A stretch of DNA of 16,383 nt, taken from assembly GCA_013696945.1 (NCBI GenBank), contig JACCXQ010000027.1:1-16383 (forward strand), given 5' to 3'. How positions within the stretch are numbered: the stretch's first letter is position 1; every line of letters starts with the position of its first letter. The stretch comes from Chloroflexota bacterium (lineage in GTDB: Bacteria; Chloroflexota; Limnocylindria; Limnocylindrales; CSP1-4). A program made the position numbers and the translations under genes. Below are positions 7,555 to 14,308 of this stretch, piece by piece. The notes under the pieces are model-generated. The model saw only the letters and a program-made list of their open reading frames with translations, made no database searches and had not been told where the DNA came from.

Positions 7555-7862
7555 CACTCGGCCTTGGGCTTGGCGGGTGTCTCGCGACGCCGGAACATCT
7601 GGAGCATCCGGTCGGTGACCACGTAGCCGCCGACCACATTCGCGGCGCCGAACGCGACGGCTACGAACGCCAGCACGTAGCTCAGTGGGTCGTCCGCCGC
7701 GGCAGCGATGAGCATCGCGCCGACCAGCACGATCCCGTGGATGGAGTTGGCACCCGACATCAGCGGTGTGTGGAGCGTCGCCGGCACCTTCGAGATGACC
7801 TCGAACCCGACGAGGATCGCAAGCAAGAAGATGGCAAGCGCGTTGAGCAGCTGCTGGTCCAT
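7554..7862 (-). CDS. pntAB: NAD(P) transhydrogenase alpha-2 subunit PntAB (membrane part of split PntA)
   Basis: The 102-residue product matches the short membrane piece found when PntA is split in two. It has three hydrophobic helices, near residues 5-20, 45-58 and 62-84, with the family segment KVPATLHTPLMSGANSIHG at residues 25-43. H42 lies at the position of the proton-channel His42 reported for the Thermus thermophilus alpha-2 subunit, whereas E. coli PntA lacks a His there. The C-terminus is short and basic. It joins PntB domain II to build the proton path. The ATG at 7862 shares its A with the pntAA stop (TGATG), and GAGG lies about nine bases upstream. This is the middle gene of the operon. 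Confidence 0.96.
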   Translation of the reverse strand: MDQQLLNALAIFLLAILVGFEVISKVPATLHTPLMSGANSIHGIVLVGAMLIAAAADDPLSYVLAFVAVAFGAANVVGGYVVTDRMLQMFRRRETPAKPKAE

Positions 7863-9031
7863 CAGGCGGACCCTCGGCCGCTCTCGGCCGGCTCCGGTGA
7901 CGAGAGGAGCTTGCGCGTCGCCTCGTGCACGACGGCACCCTCGTGGGTGATGAGCGTGCCGGCTGTGATCTCGTCGGTCGTGTCGAGGGCCAGCGCCCCG
8001 TCCTTGACCAGATGGAGCAGCAGCGCCGAGATGTTGCGCGCGTAGAAGGCGCTGGCGCCGGTCGGCATCGTGGCCGGGAGGTTCTCCGGCGCGATGATGG
8101 CGACGGCGTTCTCGGTGACGATCGTCTCTGTCGGCTTTGAGAGCTCGCAGTTGCCGCCGAGCGAGCTGGCGGCCATGTCCACGATGACCGACCCCGGCTT
8201 CATCGCGGCGACCGCCTTGGCCGTGACGAGGACCGGTGGGCGCCGGCCGGGGACCTGTGCCGTGGTGATGACGATGTCCATGCCCGCGATGTGGTCGTTC
8301 AGTTCGTTCTGCTGCGCCTCGCGCTCCTCGGCCGTCAGCTCGCGCGCGTAACCGCCGGTGCCCGACGCGTCGGCAAGCGACTTGAGGACGAGGAACTGCG
8401 CTCCCAGCGACTCCGCCTGCTCCTTGGTCTCGGGCCTGACGTCGTACGCCTTGACGATGGCACCGAGGCGGCGCGCCGTACCGATCGCCTGGAGCCCGGC
8501 CACGCCGATGCCCAGGATCAGGACGTTGGCCGGCCGTGCCGTCCCGGCGGCGGTGGTGAGAAGCGGGAAGTAACGGCCATAGGCATCGGCCGCCACGAGC
8601 ACGGCCTTGTAGCCGCCCACGTTGGCCTGTGACGAGAGCGCGTCCATCGTCTGCGCGCGGCTGAGCGTCCGGGGCAGCGTGTCCAGGCTGATGGCCGTGA
8701 CCCCGGCGTCGGCGAGCGCCTGCGCCGTCTTTGGGTCGATGAGGGGCTGGAGCAGCCCGATCACCGTCTGTCCCTTGCGCATCCGCTTGACCTCGTCGGG
8801 CGAGGGCTTCTGGACCCGCAGGATGACGTCGGCCTGGGCGTCCAGATCGTCCCGTGAGACAACCGTCGCACCGGCATCGGCGTACGCGCCATCGGGCGCC
8901 CAGGCGGCGGCGCCGGCACCCGACTCGACGAGCACCTCGAGGCCAGCCGCGGCGAGCTTGCCGAGCGCCTCGGGCACGAGTGCCACCCGCCGCTCGCCGG
9001 GCGCGGACTCTTTCACGACGCCGACCTTCAT
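7862..9031 (-). CDS. pntAA: NAD(P) transhydrogenase alpha-1 subunit PntAA (soluble NAD(H)-binding domain I)
   Basis: The 389-residue product covers only domain I, as in Rhodospirillum rubrum and Thermus, not the fused 510-residue E. coli PntA. It begins MKVGVVKESAPGERRVALVP, the standard N-terminus of the PntA/alanine dehydrogenase fold. The nucleotide-binding loop GIGVAGLQA sits near residue 172 in a Rossmann motif followed by YDVRPETKEQAESLGAQFL. Later blocks include ITTAQVPGRRPPVLVT and IVDMAASSLGGNCELS. It binds NAD(H) in the cytosol and passes hydride to NADP+ on PntB domain III. Start ATG 9031 is set by the conserved N-terminus and by GAGG seven bases before it. The frame stays open to 9784, but that extension lies antisense to the flavoenzyme gene. 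The gene is transcribed divergently from the flavoenzyme. Confidence 0.97.
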   Translation of the reverse strand: MKVGVVKESAPGERRVALVPEALGKLAAAGLEVLVESGAGAAAWAPDGAYADAGATVVSRDDLDAQADVILRVQKPSPDEVKRMRKGQTVIGLLQPLIDPKTAQALADAGVTAISLDTLPRTLSRAQTMDALSSQANVGGYKAVLVAADAYGRYFPLLTTAAGTARPANVLILGIGVAGLQAIGTARRLGAIVKAYDVRPETKEQAESLGAQFLVLKSLADASGTGGYARELTAEEREAQQNELNDHIAGMDIVITTAQVPGRRPPVLVTAKAVAAMKPGSVIVDMAASSLGGNCELSKPTETIVTENAVAIIAPENLPATMPTGASAFYARNISALLLHLVKDGALALDTTDEITAGTLITHEGAVVHEATRKLLSSPEPAESGRGSA

Positions 9032-9105
9032 CCAGGGTCCTCGAGAGTTGACGGGATGGTCACGGATCTGGGCACGCAACGGCTGGGGACGCGCTGCAGC
9101 GATGA

Positions 9106-9111
9106 AGGATA
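9106..9111 (-). promoter_or_regulatory. Putative -10 element of the pnt operon
   Basis: TATCCT reads on the minus strand from 9111 to 9106. The predicted start near 9099 gives a leader of about 68 bases before ATG 9031. Unlike most other genes here, this one also has a Shine-Dalgarno sequence (GAGG). No TTGACA-like -35 is seen. Confidence 0.4.
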
Positions 9112-9178
9112 GCGGTGCCGGCCGGGGACCGCCGGGGTTCGGGCGATGCGGCCACGCCGCGATGCGATAGTTGCGACG

Positions 9179-9184
9179 TATCCT
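9179..9184 (+). promoter_or_regulatory. Putative -10 element of the flavoenzyme gene, leaderless
   Basis: TATCCT ends six bases before ATG 9191. A transcription start seven bases after the hexamer falls on the A of the start codon. No Shine-Dalgarno sequence is present. Confidence 0.5.
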
Positions 9185-9190
9185 CCGTGG

Positions 9191-10576
9191 ATGGCGGTGG
9201 AGCCCGGCGCCCGATTCCTCGATCGGCTGCGCGACGCTCTTCCGCGGTTGCGCCTTCTGACCGACGCCACGGACACCGAGGCCTATCGGCACGACGAGAC
9301 GCCGTACCTCCATCCGGGTACGCCGCTGGGCGTCTGCTTCCCCACTTCCACTGCCGACGTCCAGGCGATCGTAAGGCTCGCGGCGGAGGACCAGGTGGCG
9401 CTCGTGCCGCGCGGAGCCGGCTCGGGGCTGTCGGGTGGCGCGACCGCAGTCGACGGCGCGCTGACGGTGGTGATGACGGGCATGGACCGGATCGTCGAGA
9501 TCGATGAGCGCAATCTCTGTGCCGTGGTCCAGCCGGGCGTGGTGAACGCCGACCTGGGACGCGCCGCCGCCGAGCGAGGGCTCTTCTACGCCCCGGATCC
9601 GGCCAGCTTCGAGTGGTGCACGATCGGCGGCAACCTCGCCGAGAACAGCGGCGGCCTGCGCTGCGTGAAGTACGGCGTGACGCGTGATGCAGTGCTGGGG
9701 CTGGAGGTCGTCCTCGCCGATGGCGCCGTCATCCGGACCGGCGGCAAGAACATCAAGGACGTCGTTGGCTACGACCTCACCCACCTATTCATCGGTTCCG
9801 AGGGCACCCTCGGGATCATCACCGAGGCGACGCTCCGACTCCGACCGATGCCGCCACCCAAGCTGACGCTGCTCTGCTTCTTCCAGACCGTCCGACAGGC
9901 CGGCGACGCGGTCGCTCAGATGACTGCGTCCGGGCTCGTTCCGGTCACCCTCGAGCTCCTGGACGGGTTCACCATCCGCGCCGTCGACGCGGCGCTCCGC
10001 TTGGGACTCGACGCGGACGCCGGCGCGATGCTAATGGTCGAATCGGACGTCGGGGGTGCGGCCTCGGAGGCTGAGATCGACCTCGCGGCACGAGCCAGTG
10101 AAGTCGCCGGAGCGACGTCGGTGGTCCGCTCCACGGACCCGGCCGAGGCCGACTGGCTCCGCGAGGCGCGTCGCAGGGCCCACTGGTCGCTGGAGCAGGC
10201 GGGCGTCGCGCGGATGGACGACGTCGGCGTCCCGCGGGCACTGATCCCCGAGATGCTCGCCGTCATCGAACGGGTCGCGGCTGAGCACGGTATGCGCATC
10301 GGCGTGTTCGGGCATGCCGGCGATGGGAATCTCCATCCGACGTACGTGATGGATCGCGACGATCCGGCCGCCGAAGCGCGCATCGACGCCGCACGGGCAG
10401 AGATCTATGCCGCAGCGCTCGGGATGGGCGGCACCGTCAGTGGCGAGCACGGCACGGGCGTCGCCAAGCGTGGCTACCTCGAGGCCCAGCGGGGGCCGGA
10501 TGCGGTGCGTGTCATGCGCGCGGTCAAACAGGCGCTCGACCCACTCGGGATCCTCAACCCGGGAAAGGTGCTCTAG
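9191..10576 (+). CDS. FAD-binding oxidoreductase of the GlcD / D-lactate dehydrogenase family
   Basis: The 461-residue product has the two-domain PCMH-type FAD oxidase layout. The FAD domain carries LVPRGAGSGLSGGA (71-84), QPGVVNADLGR (114-124), CTIGGNLAENSGGLRCVKYG (143-162), GGKNIKDVVGYDLTHLFIGS (184-203) and EGTLGIITEATLRLRP. The C-terminal catalytic cap carries GHAGDGNLHP with H375, GEHGTGVAKR with H420 and the closing LDPLGILNPGKVL. The family oxidises 2-hydroxy acids such as glycolate or D-lactate and passes electrons to a quinone or cytochrome. No glcE or glcF lies beside it, so a stand-alone D-2-hydroxyacid dehydrogenase is more likely than a glycolate oxidase subunit; the substrate is not certain. 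ATG 9191 is chosen over the upstream ATG at 9146 because TATCCT lies six bases before it and the shorter N-terminus fits the family. Its stop overlaps the convergent small membrane protein's stop in CTAG. Confidence 0.94.
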   Translation: MAVEPGARFLDRLRDALPRLRLLTDATDTEAYRHDETPYLHPGTPLGVCFPTSTADVQAIVRLAAEDQVALVPRGAGSGLSGGATAVDGALTVVMTGMDRIVEIDERNLCAVVQPGVVNADLGRAAAERGLFYAPDPASFEWCTIGGNLAENSGGLRCVKYGVTRDAVLGLEVVLADGAVIRTGGKNIKDVVGYDLTHLFIGSEGTLGIITEATLRLRPMPPPKLTLLCFFQTVRQAGDAVAQMTASGLVPVTLELLDGFTIRAVDAALRLGLDADAGAMLMVESDVGGAASEAEIDLAARASEVAGATSVVRSTDPAEADWLREARRRAHWSLEQAGVARMDDVGVPRALIPEMLAVIERVAAEHGMRIGVFGHAGDGNLHPTYVMDRDDPAAEARIDAARAEIYAAALGMGGTVSGEHGTGVAKRGYLEAQRGPDAVRVMRAVKQALDPLGILNPGKVL

Positions 10577-10968
10577 CGCCGCGCCTGCGCGACCATCAGG
10601 AAGAAGGTCGTCTCCAGGACGTCGACGCCGGCGATGACGAGCGCGGCGACGATCGGCACCGGTGACCCGATGAACCATCCCGCCGATGCCGCGAATGCCG
10701 CAACGGCCAGGAACACGAGCCGGATCGCGCGCACCAGCTGCGTCGCCTCACGCGATGAGCCGACCTGTTCGGAGCTCCGCAGCAGCAGCCAGACGCCCGC
10801 CACCGCAGCAACCGACCCGAGCATCCAGCTCACCGGAGCGGGCGGTTCGAGCAGTACAGCGAGCAAGTCAGTGCGGCCTGCCGCGATGGCCGCCCCGATG
10901 GCGGCGGCACCCAGAACGAGCGCGACACCGGGTCCCGTCCACGCACGCCGAGCGGGCGGGGCGGCCAT
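10573..10968 (-). CDS. Small four-helix membrane protein of unknown function
   Basis: The 131-residue product starts MAAPPARRAWTG and has four hydrophobic segments, near residues 13-29, 45-63, 81-100 and 104-124. A polar cytosolic-looking loop with SSEQVGSSREATQLVRAIR lies between helices two and three. I do not recognise a family. ATG 10968 shares its A with the TGA of the peptidase gene (TGATG) and has no Shine-Dalgarno sequence, so translation probably depends on coupling with the peptidase. A longer frame upstream runs through the peptidase out of phase and is rejected. The TAG stop forms the palindrome CTAG with the stop of the convergent flavoenzyme gene, leaving no spacer between the two. 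Confidence 0.75.
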   Translation of the reverse strand: MAAPPARRAWTGPGVALVLGAAAIGAAIAAGRTDLLAVLLEPPAPVSWMLGSVAAVAGVWLLLRSSEQVGSSREATQLVRAIRLVFLAVAAFAASAGWFIGSPVPIVAALVIAGVDVLETTFFLMVAQARR

Positions 10969-12320
10969 CAGTAGATGGTCGGGAAGCGGTGGCGGTATCG
11001 AGGCATGACGTTGACGCCGGCGGCGTTGGCTGACTTGCGCAGCCGCTCGAGCAGCTCGTACGTCGTCCCGAACTGCCAGCGGTGGTTCTGGTAGTAGTCG
11101 CGAAGGGCATTCCAGAAGCGCGTGTTGCCGATGTCGTGACGCAGCTTGTCTAGGAAGTTGCCGCCCTGGATGTAGATGACCTCGTGCAGGCAACTGCCCG
11201 AGTAGTCGTAGACCGAGCCGTCGAGCCTGGCCTGTGAGCACTGGCTGGAGCGGAACGCCCCCAGGTACCAGCGGGTCAGGAAGTCCGTGACGGCCTCATC
11301 GGCGAACGGCTGGCGAGGTTGGTCGCTGCCCACCACGCCGTAGAACCACTGGTGGCCCACCTCGTGCACGGTCAGGAAGCGCAGCAGGTAGTGCGGATAC
11401 GTGCGGGAGATCCAGACGTGGCCGGGCGATTCCATGCCCGATCCGCCGGACGCCTCGCTGATGGTGAGTCGGGGGTATGGGTACTGGCCCAACTTCTTCT
11501 CGAAGATGGCGATCGCGTCCTTGGCGGCTTGGAGCACCACCGGGCGGGGGAAAGTCCGGCTGAAGACCACGATCTTGGTCTCGCCGTCGCGGCTCCAGCC
11601 AGTCAGCCGGCCATAGTCGGGAGCGGCCGTGAAGTTGAAGTCGCGGACGTTCACGGCATGGAAGCGCCGGGTGTTGCCTTTCCCGCCGGACGGGGACCCG
11701 GTCGAGGCGTAGATGAGCGGTCGGTCGGCGGTGATCTCGACATCGACCCTTGGGCTGAGCGCGGTGAAGAACGGGTCGCCCGCCGCAGCGTCGAAGAAGG
11801 AGCGCTTGCGGCTGACCCACGGGATCCAGCGGTGGACGCTGCGGATGCCGTTGTCCCGCGAGAACATCCATGAGCGGCCGGAGCTGCCGTCACGGAGCCT
11901 GGCGTCATAACGGATGAGCACAGTGGCCTTGGCGCCCTTCGGGAGCACGCCGCCAAGATGGACCGTGAGCGTCTGCTCGCCCACGTTGACCTTGGCGGAC
12001 CTGCCATCGACCGTCGTCTCGAGCAGCTTCATGTTGCCGAGGGCGGGGGCGACCGTGTTGAGCTCGACGCGGTCGATGGGGCCGCCGGATGTGTTCGTGA
12101 CGCGCATCTCGGAGCGGACCCGGATCGTCCCTGCGCTCCAGTCGAGCTTCAGCGACGCATCGTAGGTGGCGGTCAGGTGCACGCTCGTGCGATCGACGTC
12201 ACCGCCGCGGATGGCGCTGTGGCGGCTGTTCGGGCCGCTGCGGGCGACGGTGGCGGCGGTGGGCAGGACACAGACGAAGACGAGCGCGACGAGCAGCGCT
12301 CTACGGACGGCATGAGACAT
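10968..12320 (-). CDS. Secreted M1-family (gluzincin) zinc metallopeptidase
   Basis: The 450-residue product begins with a signal peptide (SHAVRRALLVALVFVCVLPTA, cleavage likely near residue 28) and should act outside the membrane. An N-terminal beta-rich domain (about 45-230) resembles the M1 N-terminal saddle. The catalytic domain has H319-EVG-H323 and E342, which is the HExxH-(18)-E zinc site. G-M296-E297-S-P replaces the GAMEN exopeptidase motif, and Y383 in YIQGG sits where M1 enzymes have the transition-state Tyr. The C-terminal helical domain of full aminopeptidases is absent. The active site thus looks intact, but the changed GxMEN motif leaves substrate preference open. ATG 12320 is chosen because AAGGGGGAG precedes it; a GTG at 12335 would add five residues and overlap that site. 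The gene lies 25 bases after pdxH and is coupled by TGATG to the small membrane protein. Confidence 0.92.
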   Translation of the reverse strand: MSHAVRRALLVALVFVCVLPTAATVARSGPNSRHSAIRGGDVDRTSVHLTATYDASLKLDWSAGTIRVRSEMRVTNTSGGPIDRVELNTVAPALGNMKLLETTVDGRSAKVNVGEQTLTVHLGGVLPKGAKATVLIRYDARLRDGSSGRSWMFSRDNGIRSVHRWIPWVSRKRSFFDAAAGDPFFTALSPRVDVEITADRPLIYASTGSPSGGKGNTRRFHAVNVRDFNFTAAPDYGRLTGWSRDGETKIVVFSRTFPRPVVLQAAKDAIAIFEKKLGQYPYPRLTISEASGGSGMESPGHVWISRTYPHYLLRFLTVHEVGHQWFYGVVGSDQPRQPFADEAVTDFLTRWYLGAFRSSQCSQARLDGSVYDYSGSCLHEVIYIQGGNFLDKLRHDIGNTRFWNALRDYYQNHRWQFGTTYELLERLRKSANAAGVNVMPRYRHRFPTIY

Positions 12321-12344
12321 CTTCTCCCCCTTCACGGCAACCCC

Positions 12345-12350
12345 ACTATG
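12345..12350 (-). promoter_or_regulatory. Possible -10 element ahead of the peptidase gene
   Basis: CATAGT on the minus strand (12350-12345) overlaps the pdxH stop codon. It would start a transcript near 12338 that includes the purine-rich ribosome-binding site before ATG 12320. It matches four of six consensus bases. Read-through from pdxH is an equally good explanation. Confidence 0.25.
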
Positions 12351-12951
12351 GCATCAGCCGCCGCCGCTGCCAACCTCCGCCGTTCGTCCGGGTGTAACGC
12401 AGGCGATCGTGCAGCCGGTCGGCGCGCCCGTGCCAGAACTCATAGACGTTCGGGATCAGGCGGTAACCGCCCCAATACGGGGGAAGCGGCACGTCACCTC
12501 CTGCGAACCGCTCTAGTGCAGCGGAATACCTCTCCTCCAGCGACGCGCGATCGGCGATCGGCCGGCTCTGGTCGGAGGCCCACGCCGCCATCCGGCTGCC
12601 GAGTGGCCGGCTGGCGAAGTAATCGTCGGATGCATCCCGCTCGAGGCGGGCAACTGGCCCGGTGACGCGGACCTGGCGTTCCAGCGGGTCCCAGTAGAAG
12701 CAGGCGGCGGCCACGGGATGAGCCGACAGCGCGATCCCCTTCTCGCTCTCGTAGTTGGTGAAGAAGGTCAGCCCGCGCTCGTCGAGCCCGCGCAGGAGCA
12801 CCATCCGGACCTGCGGCACCCCGTCCGGCCCGACCGTGGAGAGTGCCATCGCGCCCGGCTCCCGCAACCCCGTCCGTCGCGCGTCGTCCAGCCACGCCTG
12901 CAGTTGCTGCCGCGGGTCTGGATCGAGGTCGTCAAAGCCCTGGATCTGCAC
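12346..12951 (-). CDS. pdxH: Pyridoxamine 5'-phosphate oxidase
   Basis: The 201-residue product carries the PNPOx family marks in order: MALSTVGPDGVPQVRMVLLRG (35-55), FFTNYESEKGIALSAHPVAA (63-82), CFYWDPLERQVRVTGPVARL, YFASRPLGSRMAAWAS-QS (near 112-130) and PPYWGGYRLIP-EFW. The C-terminal signature is W-RADRLHDRLRY-W-RRRLMP. It uses FMN and oxygen to turn pyridoxine or pyridoxamine 5'-phosphate into pyridoxal 5'-phosphate, in the cytosol, as a homodimer. Length is close to the 218 residues of E. coli PdxH. The start is GTG 12951. A -10-like GATGAT (12963-12958) ends six bases before it and puts the predicted transcript start on the GTG, so the messenger is probably leaderless. It is divergent from the MFS gene with 17 bases between the start codons. 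Confidence 0.96.
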   Translation of the reverse strand: MQIQGFDDLDPDPRQQLQAWLDDARRTGLREPGAMALSTVGPDGVPQVRMVLLRGLDERGLTFFTNYESEKGIALSAHPVAAACFYWDPLERQVRVTGPVARLERDASDDYFASRPLGSRMAAWASDQSRPIADRASLEERYSAALERFAGGDVPLPPYWGGYRLIPNVYEFWHGRADRLHDRLRYTRTNGGGWQRRRLMP

Positions 12952-12956
12952 GTCCC

Positions 12957-12963
12957 TATCATC
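12957..12963. promoter_or_regulatory. Overlapping bidirectional -10 elements for pdxH (minus) and the MFS gene (plus)
   Basis: On the plus strand TATCAT (12957-12962) ends six bases before ATG 12969. On the minus strand GATGAT (12963-12958) ends six bases before GTG 12951. With a start seven bases past each hexamer, the two transcripts would begin exactly at 12969 and 12951, the first bases of the two start codons. No ribosome-binding sequence exists on either side. Confidence 0.5.
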
Positions 12964-12968
12964 CGCCG

Positions 12969-14249
12969 ATGGCGACGACCCGCGGTGCCCCGCCGCTCAC
13001 CCCGGCCGAGACCCTCCGACAGCTGGAGTCGTTGCGCGCACGGACCGTCCGGCTCCTCGCTGGAGGCGTGGCGCTCGGCGCGACCGGGTATATCGCCGCG
13101 GCGACCGTCGGGGCGCTGGCGGGCCGCGACCTCGGAGGGTCCGAGGCGTGGAGCGGGGTCCCCACCGCGGCGGCCGTCCTGGGGACAGCCTTCGGTGCGG
13201 CAGCGCTCTCGTGGGTCAGCGCCCGGCACGGGCGGCGACGCGCGCTCGTGCTCGGCTACCTCCTCGGGGCGGTCGCCGGGGTCGGCGCCGTCGCGGCCCT
13301 CCAGGTGCGATCGTTCCCGCTGCTGTTGATCGCGATGTTCGTCCTCGGGTGGCCCAATGCTGCTTCCCAGATCTCACGCTACGCGGGCGGCGATCTCTAC
13401 ATCCAGGCGCGACGGGCACGGGCGGTCGGAACGGTCGTCTGGGGGGCGACGATCGGTGCCGTCGTCGGTCCCAACCTCGTCGGCCCGATGGGACAGGTGG
13501 CCGAGGCATCAGGATGGGACCCGCTGGCGGGCGCGTTCGTGGTCGGCATCTGCGCGTTCGGGATCGCGGGGGTCCTCGGGCACCTGCTGTTGCGGCCGGA
13601 CCCTTCGGAGATCGCCGAGTCCCCGGCGCCACACCCCGATGACGGCCGGGTCGGGTCCGTCTCCGTGCGCGGGCTGCTCGCCCGACCCGCCATCTCGGCG
13701 GCACTCACGGCGCTCGTCGCGGGCCAGGTCGTGATGGTCATGGTCATGACCATGACGCCGCTCCACCTCCGGGAGCACGGCCACGGCCTCGAGGTGGTCG
13801 GCCTCGTGCTGAGCGCTCACACGCTCGGCATGTTCGCGCTCGCGCCGATCTCGGGCCGGCTCACGGATCGCTTCGGGCCTCTCCCCACTATCACGACCGG
13901 TTTCGCGATCCTGGCGGCCGCGTGCGTCCTTGCATTCGTCGCCCCATCCGGCGGAGGGCCGATCCTCGTCGTCGCCCTGTTCCTGCTCGGCTTCGGCTGG
14001 AACCTGGGCTTCGTCGCCGGCAGCAGCATGGTCAGCGGCGGCCTGCCGCTCGCCATCCGCGCACGCCTTCAGGGGACCATCGATGCCGTCATCTGGACGT
14101 CCTCCGCGATGGCGAGCGTCGCGTCGGGAGCCCTGATGGGGATCATCGGCTTCGACGGGCTGGCGGTGCTGAGCGCGTTGCTCACCGTCGTTCCGGCGGT
14201 CGTCGTCATCGCCTCGGTCCGACGCATGCCCGTGCCGCAACGCACCTGA
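12969..14249 (+). CDS. Major facilitator superfamily transporter
   Basis: The 426-residue product has about twelve hydrophobic helices in two halves. An MFS motif-A-like loop is present in each half: SARHGRRRALVLGY near residue 81 between helices two and three, and SGRLTDRFGPLPTI near residue 295 between helices eight and nine. A hydrophilic central loop (RPDPSEIAESPAPHPDDGR, about 209-227) separates the halves. Such proteins move small molecules across the inner membrane, usually with protons; the substrate cannot be predicted. The start at ATG 12969 is set by TATCAT six bases upstream and by the location of the first helix. An upstream open stretch from 12843 lies antisense to pdxH and is rejected. 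The gene is divergent from pdxH. Whether its substrate is a B6 vitamer is an untested idea based on position only. Confidence 0.88.
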   Translation: MATTRGAPPLTPAETLRQLESLRARTVRLLAGGVALGATGYIAAATVGALAGRDLGGSEAWSGVPTAAAVLGTAFGAAALSWVSARHGRRRALVLGYLLGAVAGVGAVAALQVRSFPLLLIAMFVLGWPNAASQISRYAGGDLYIQARRARAVGTVVWGATIGAVVGPNLVGPMGQVAEASGWDPLAGAFVVGICAFGIAGVLGHLLLRPDPSEIAESPAPHPDDGRVGSVSVRGLLARPAISAALTALVAGQVVMVMVMTMTPLHLREHGHGLEVVGLVLSAHTLGMFALAPISGRLTDRFGPLPTITTGFAILAAACVLAFVAPSGGGPILVVALFLLGFGWNLGFVAGSSMVSGGLPLAIRARLQGTIDAVIWTSSAMASVASGALMGIIGFDGLAVLSALLTVVPAVVVIASVRRMPVPQRT

Positions 14250-14254
14250 GAGCA

Positions 14255-14290
14255 ACGGCGCGCGTCCCGCCGGACACCGGACCGCGCCGT
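14255..14290 (+). terminator. Imperfect GC-rich hairpin after the MFS gene, possible terminator
   Basis: ACGGCGCG (14255-14262) pairs with CGCGCCGT (14283-14290). A further TCC/GGA pairing follows beyond a small internal loop. It lies just after the MFS stop codon at 14249. No T-run follows, so it is at best a weak intrinsic terminator. It also abuts the promoter of the next gene. Confidence 0.3.
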
Positions 14291-14295
14291 GGCGC

Positions 14296-14301
14296 TACGC
14301 T
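14296..14301 (+). promoter_or_regulatory. Putative -10 element of the TPM protein gene
   Basis: TACGCT ends seven bases before GTG 14309 and no Shine-Dalgarno sequence lies between them. The same hexamer at the same distance precedes GTG 6064 on the other strand. Confidence 0.45.
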
Positions 14302-14308
14302 TCGGCTT

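Larger units (their letters stand above)
9032..9190. other. Divergent promoter region between the pnt operon and the flavoenzyme gene
   Basis: This 159-base gap is the longest in the window. It holds a TATCCT on each strand: 9111-9106 for pntAA and 9179-9184 for the flavoenzyme, about 67 bases apart. The pnt side has a leader of about 68 bases containing a GCTGCAGC palindrome near its start and a GAGG ribosome-binding site near its end. I see no operator-like long inverted repeat and no small gene. Confidence 0.6.

Noticed and set aside
7555..9784. Upstream extensions of the pntB frame (to 7938) and the pntAA frame (to 9784).
   Set aside because: Conserved N-termini, TGATG junctions and a GAGG site place the starts at 7554 and 9031. 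The extensions lie over other real genes.
9191..10576. Naming the flavoenzyme as glycolate oxidase subunit GlcD.
   Set aside because: No glcE or glcF gene is adjacent, and family motifs alone do not separate glycolate from D-lactate or other 2-hydroxyacid substrates.
10969..11241. N-terminal extension of the small four-helix protein into the peptidase gene.
   Set aside because: The extra residues are an Arg-rich out-of-frame reading of the peptidase. The TGATG junction at 10968 explains the start.
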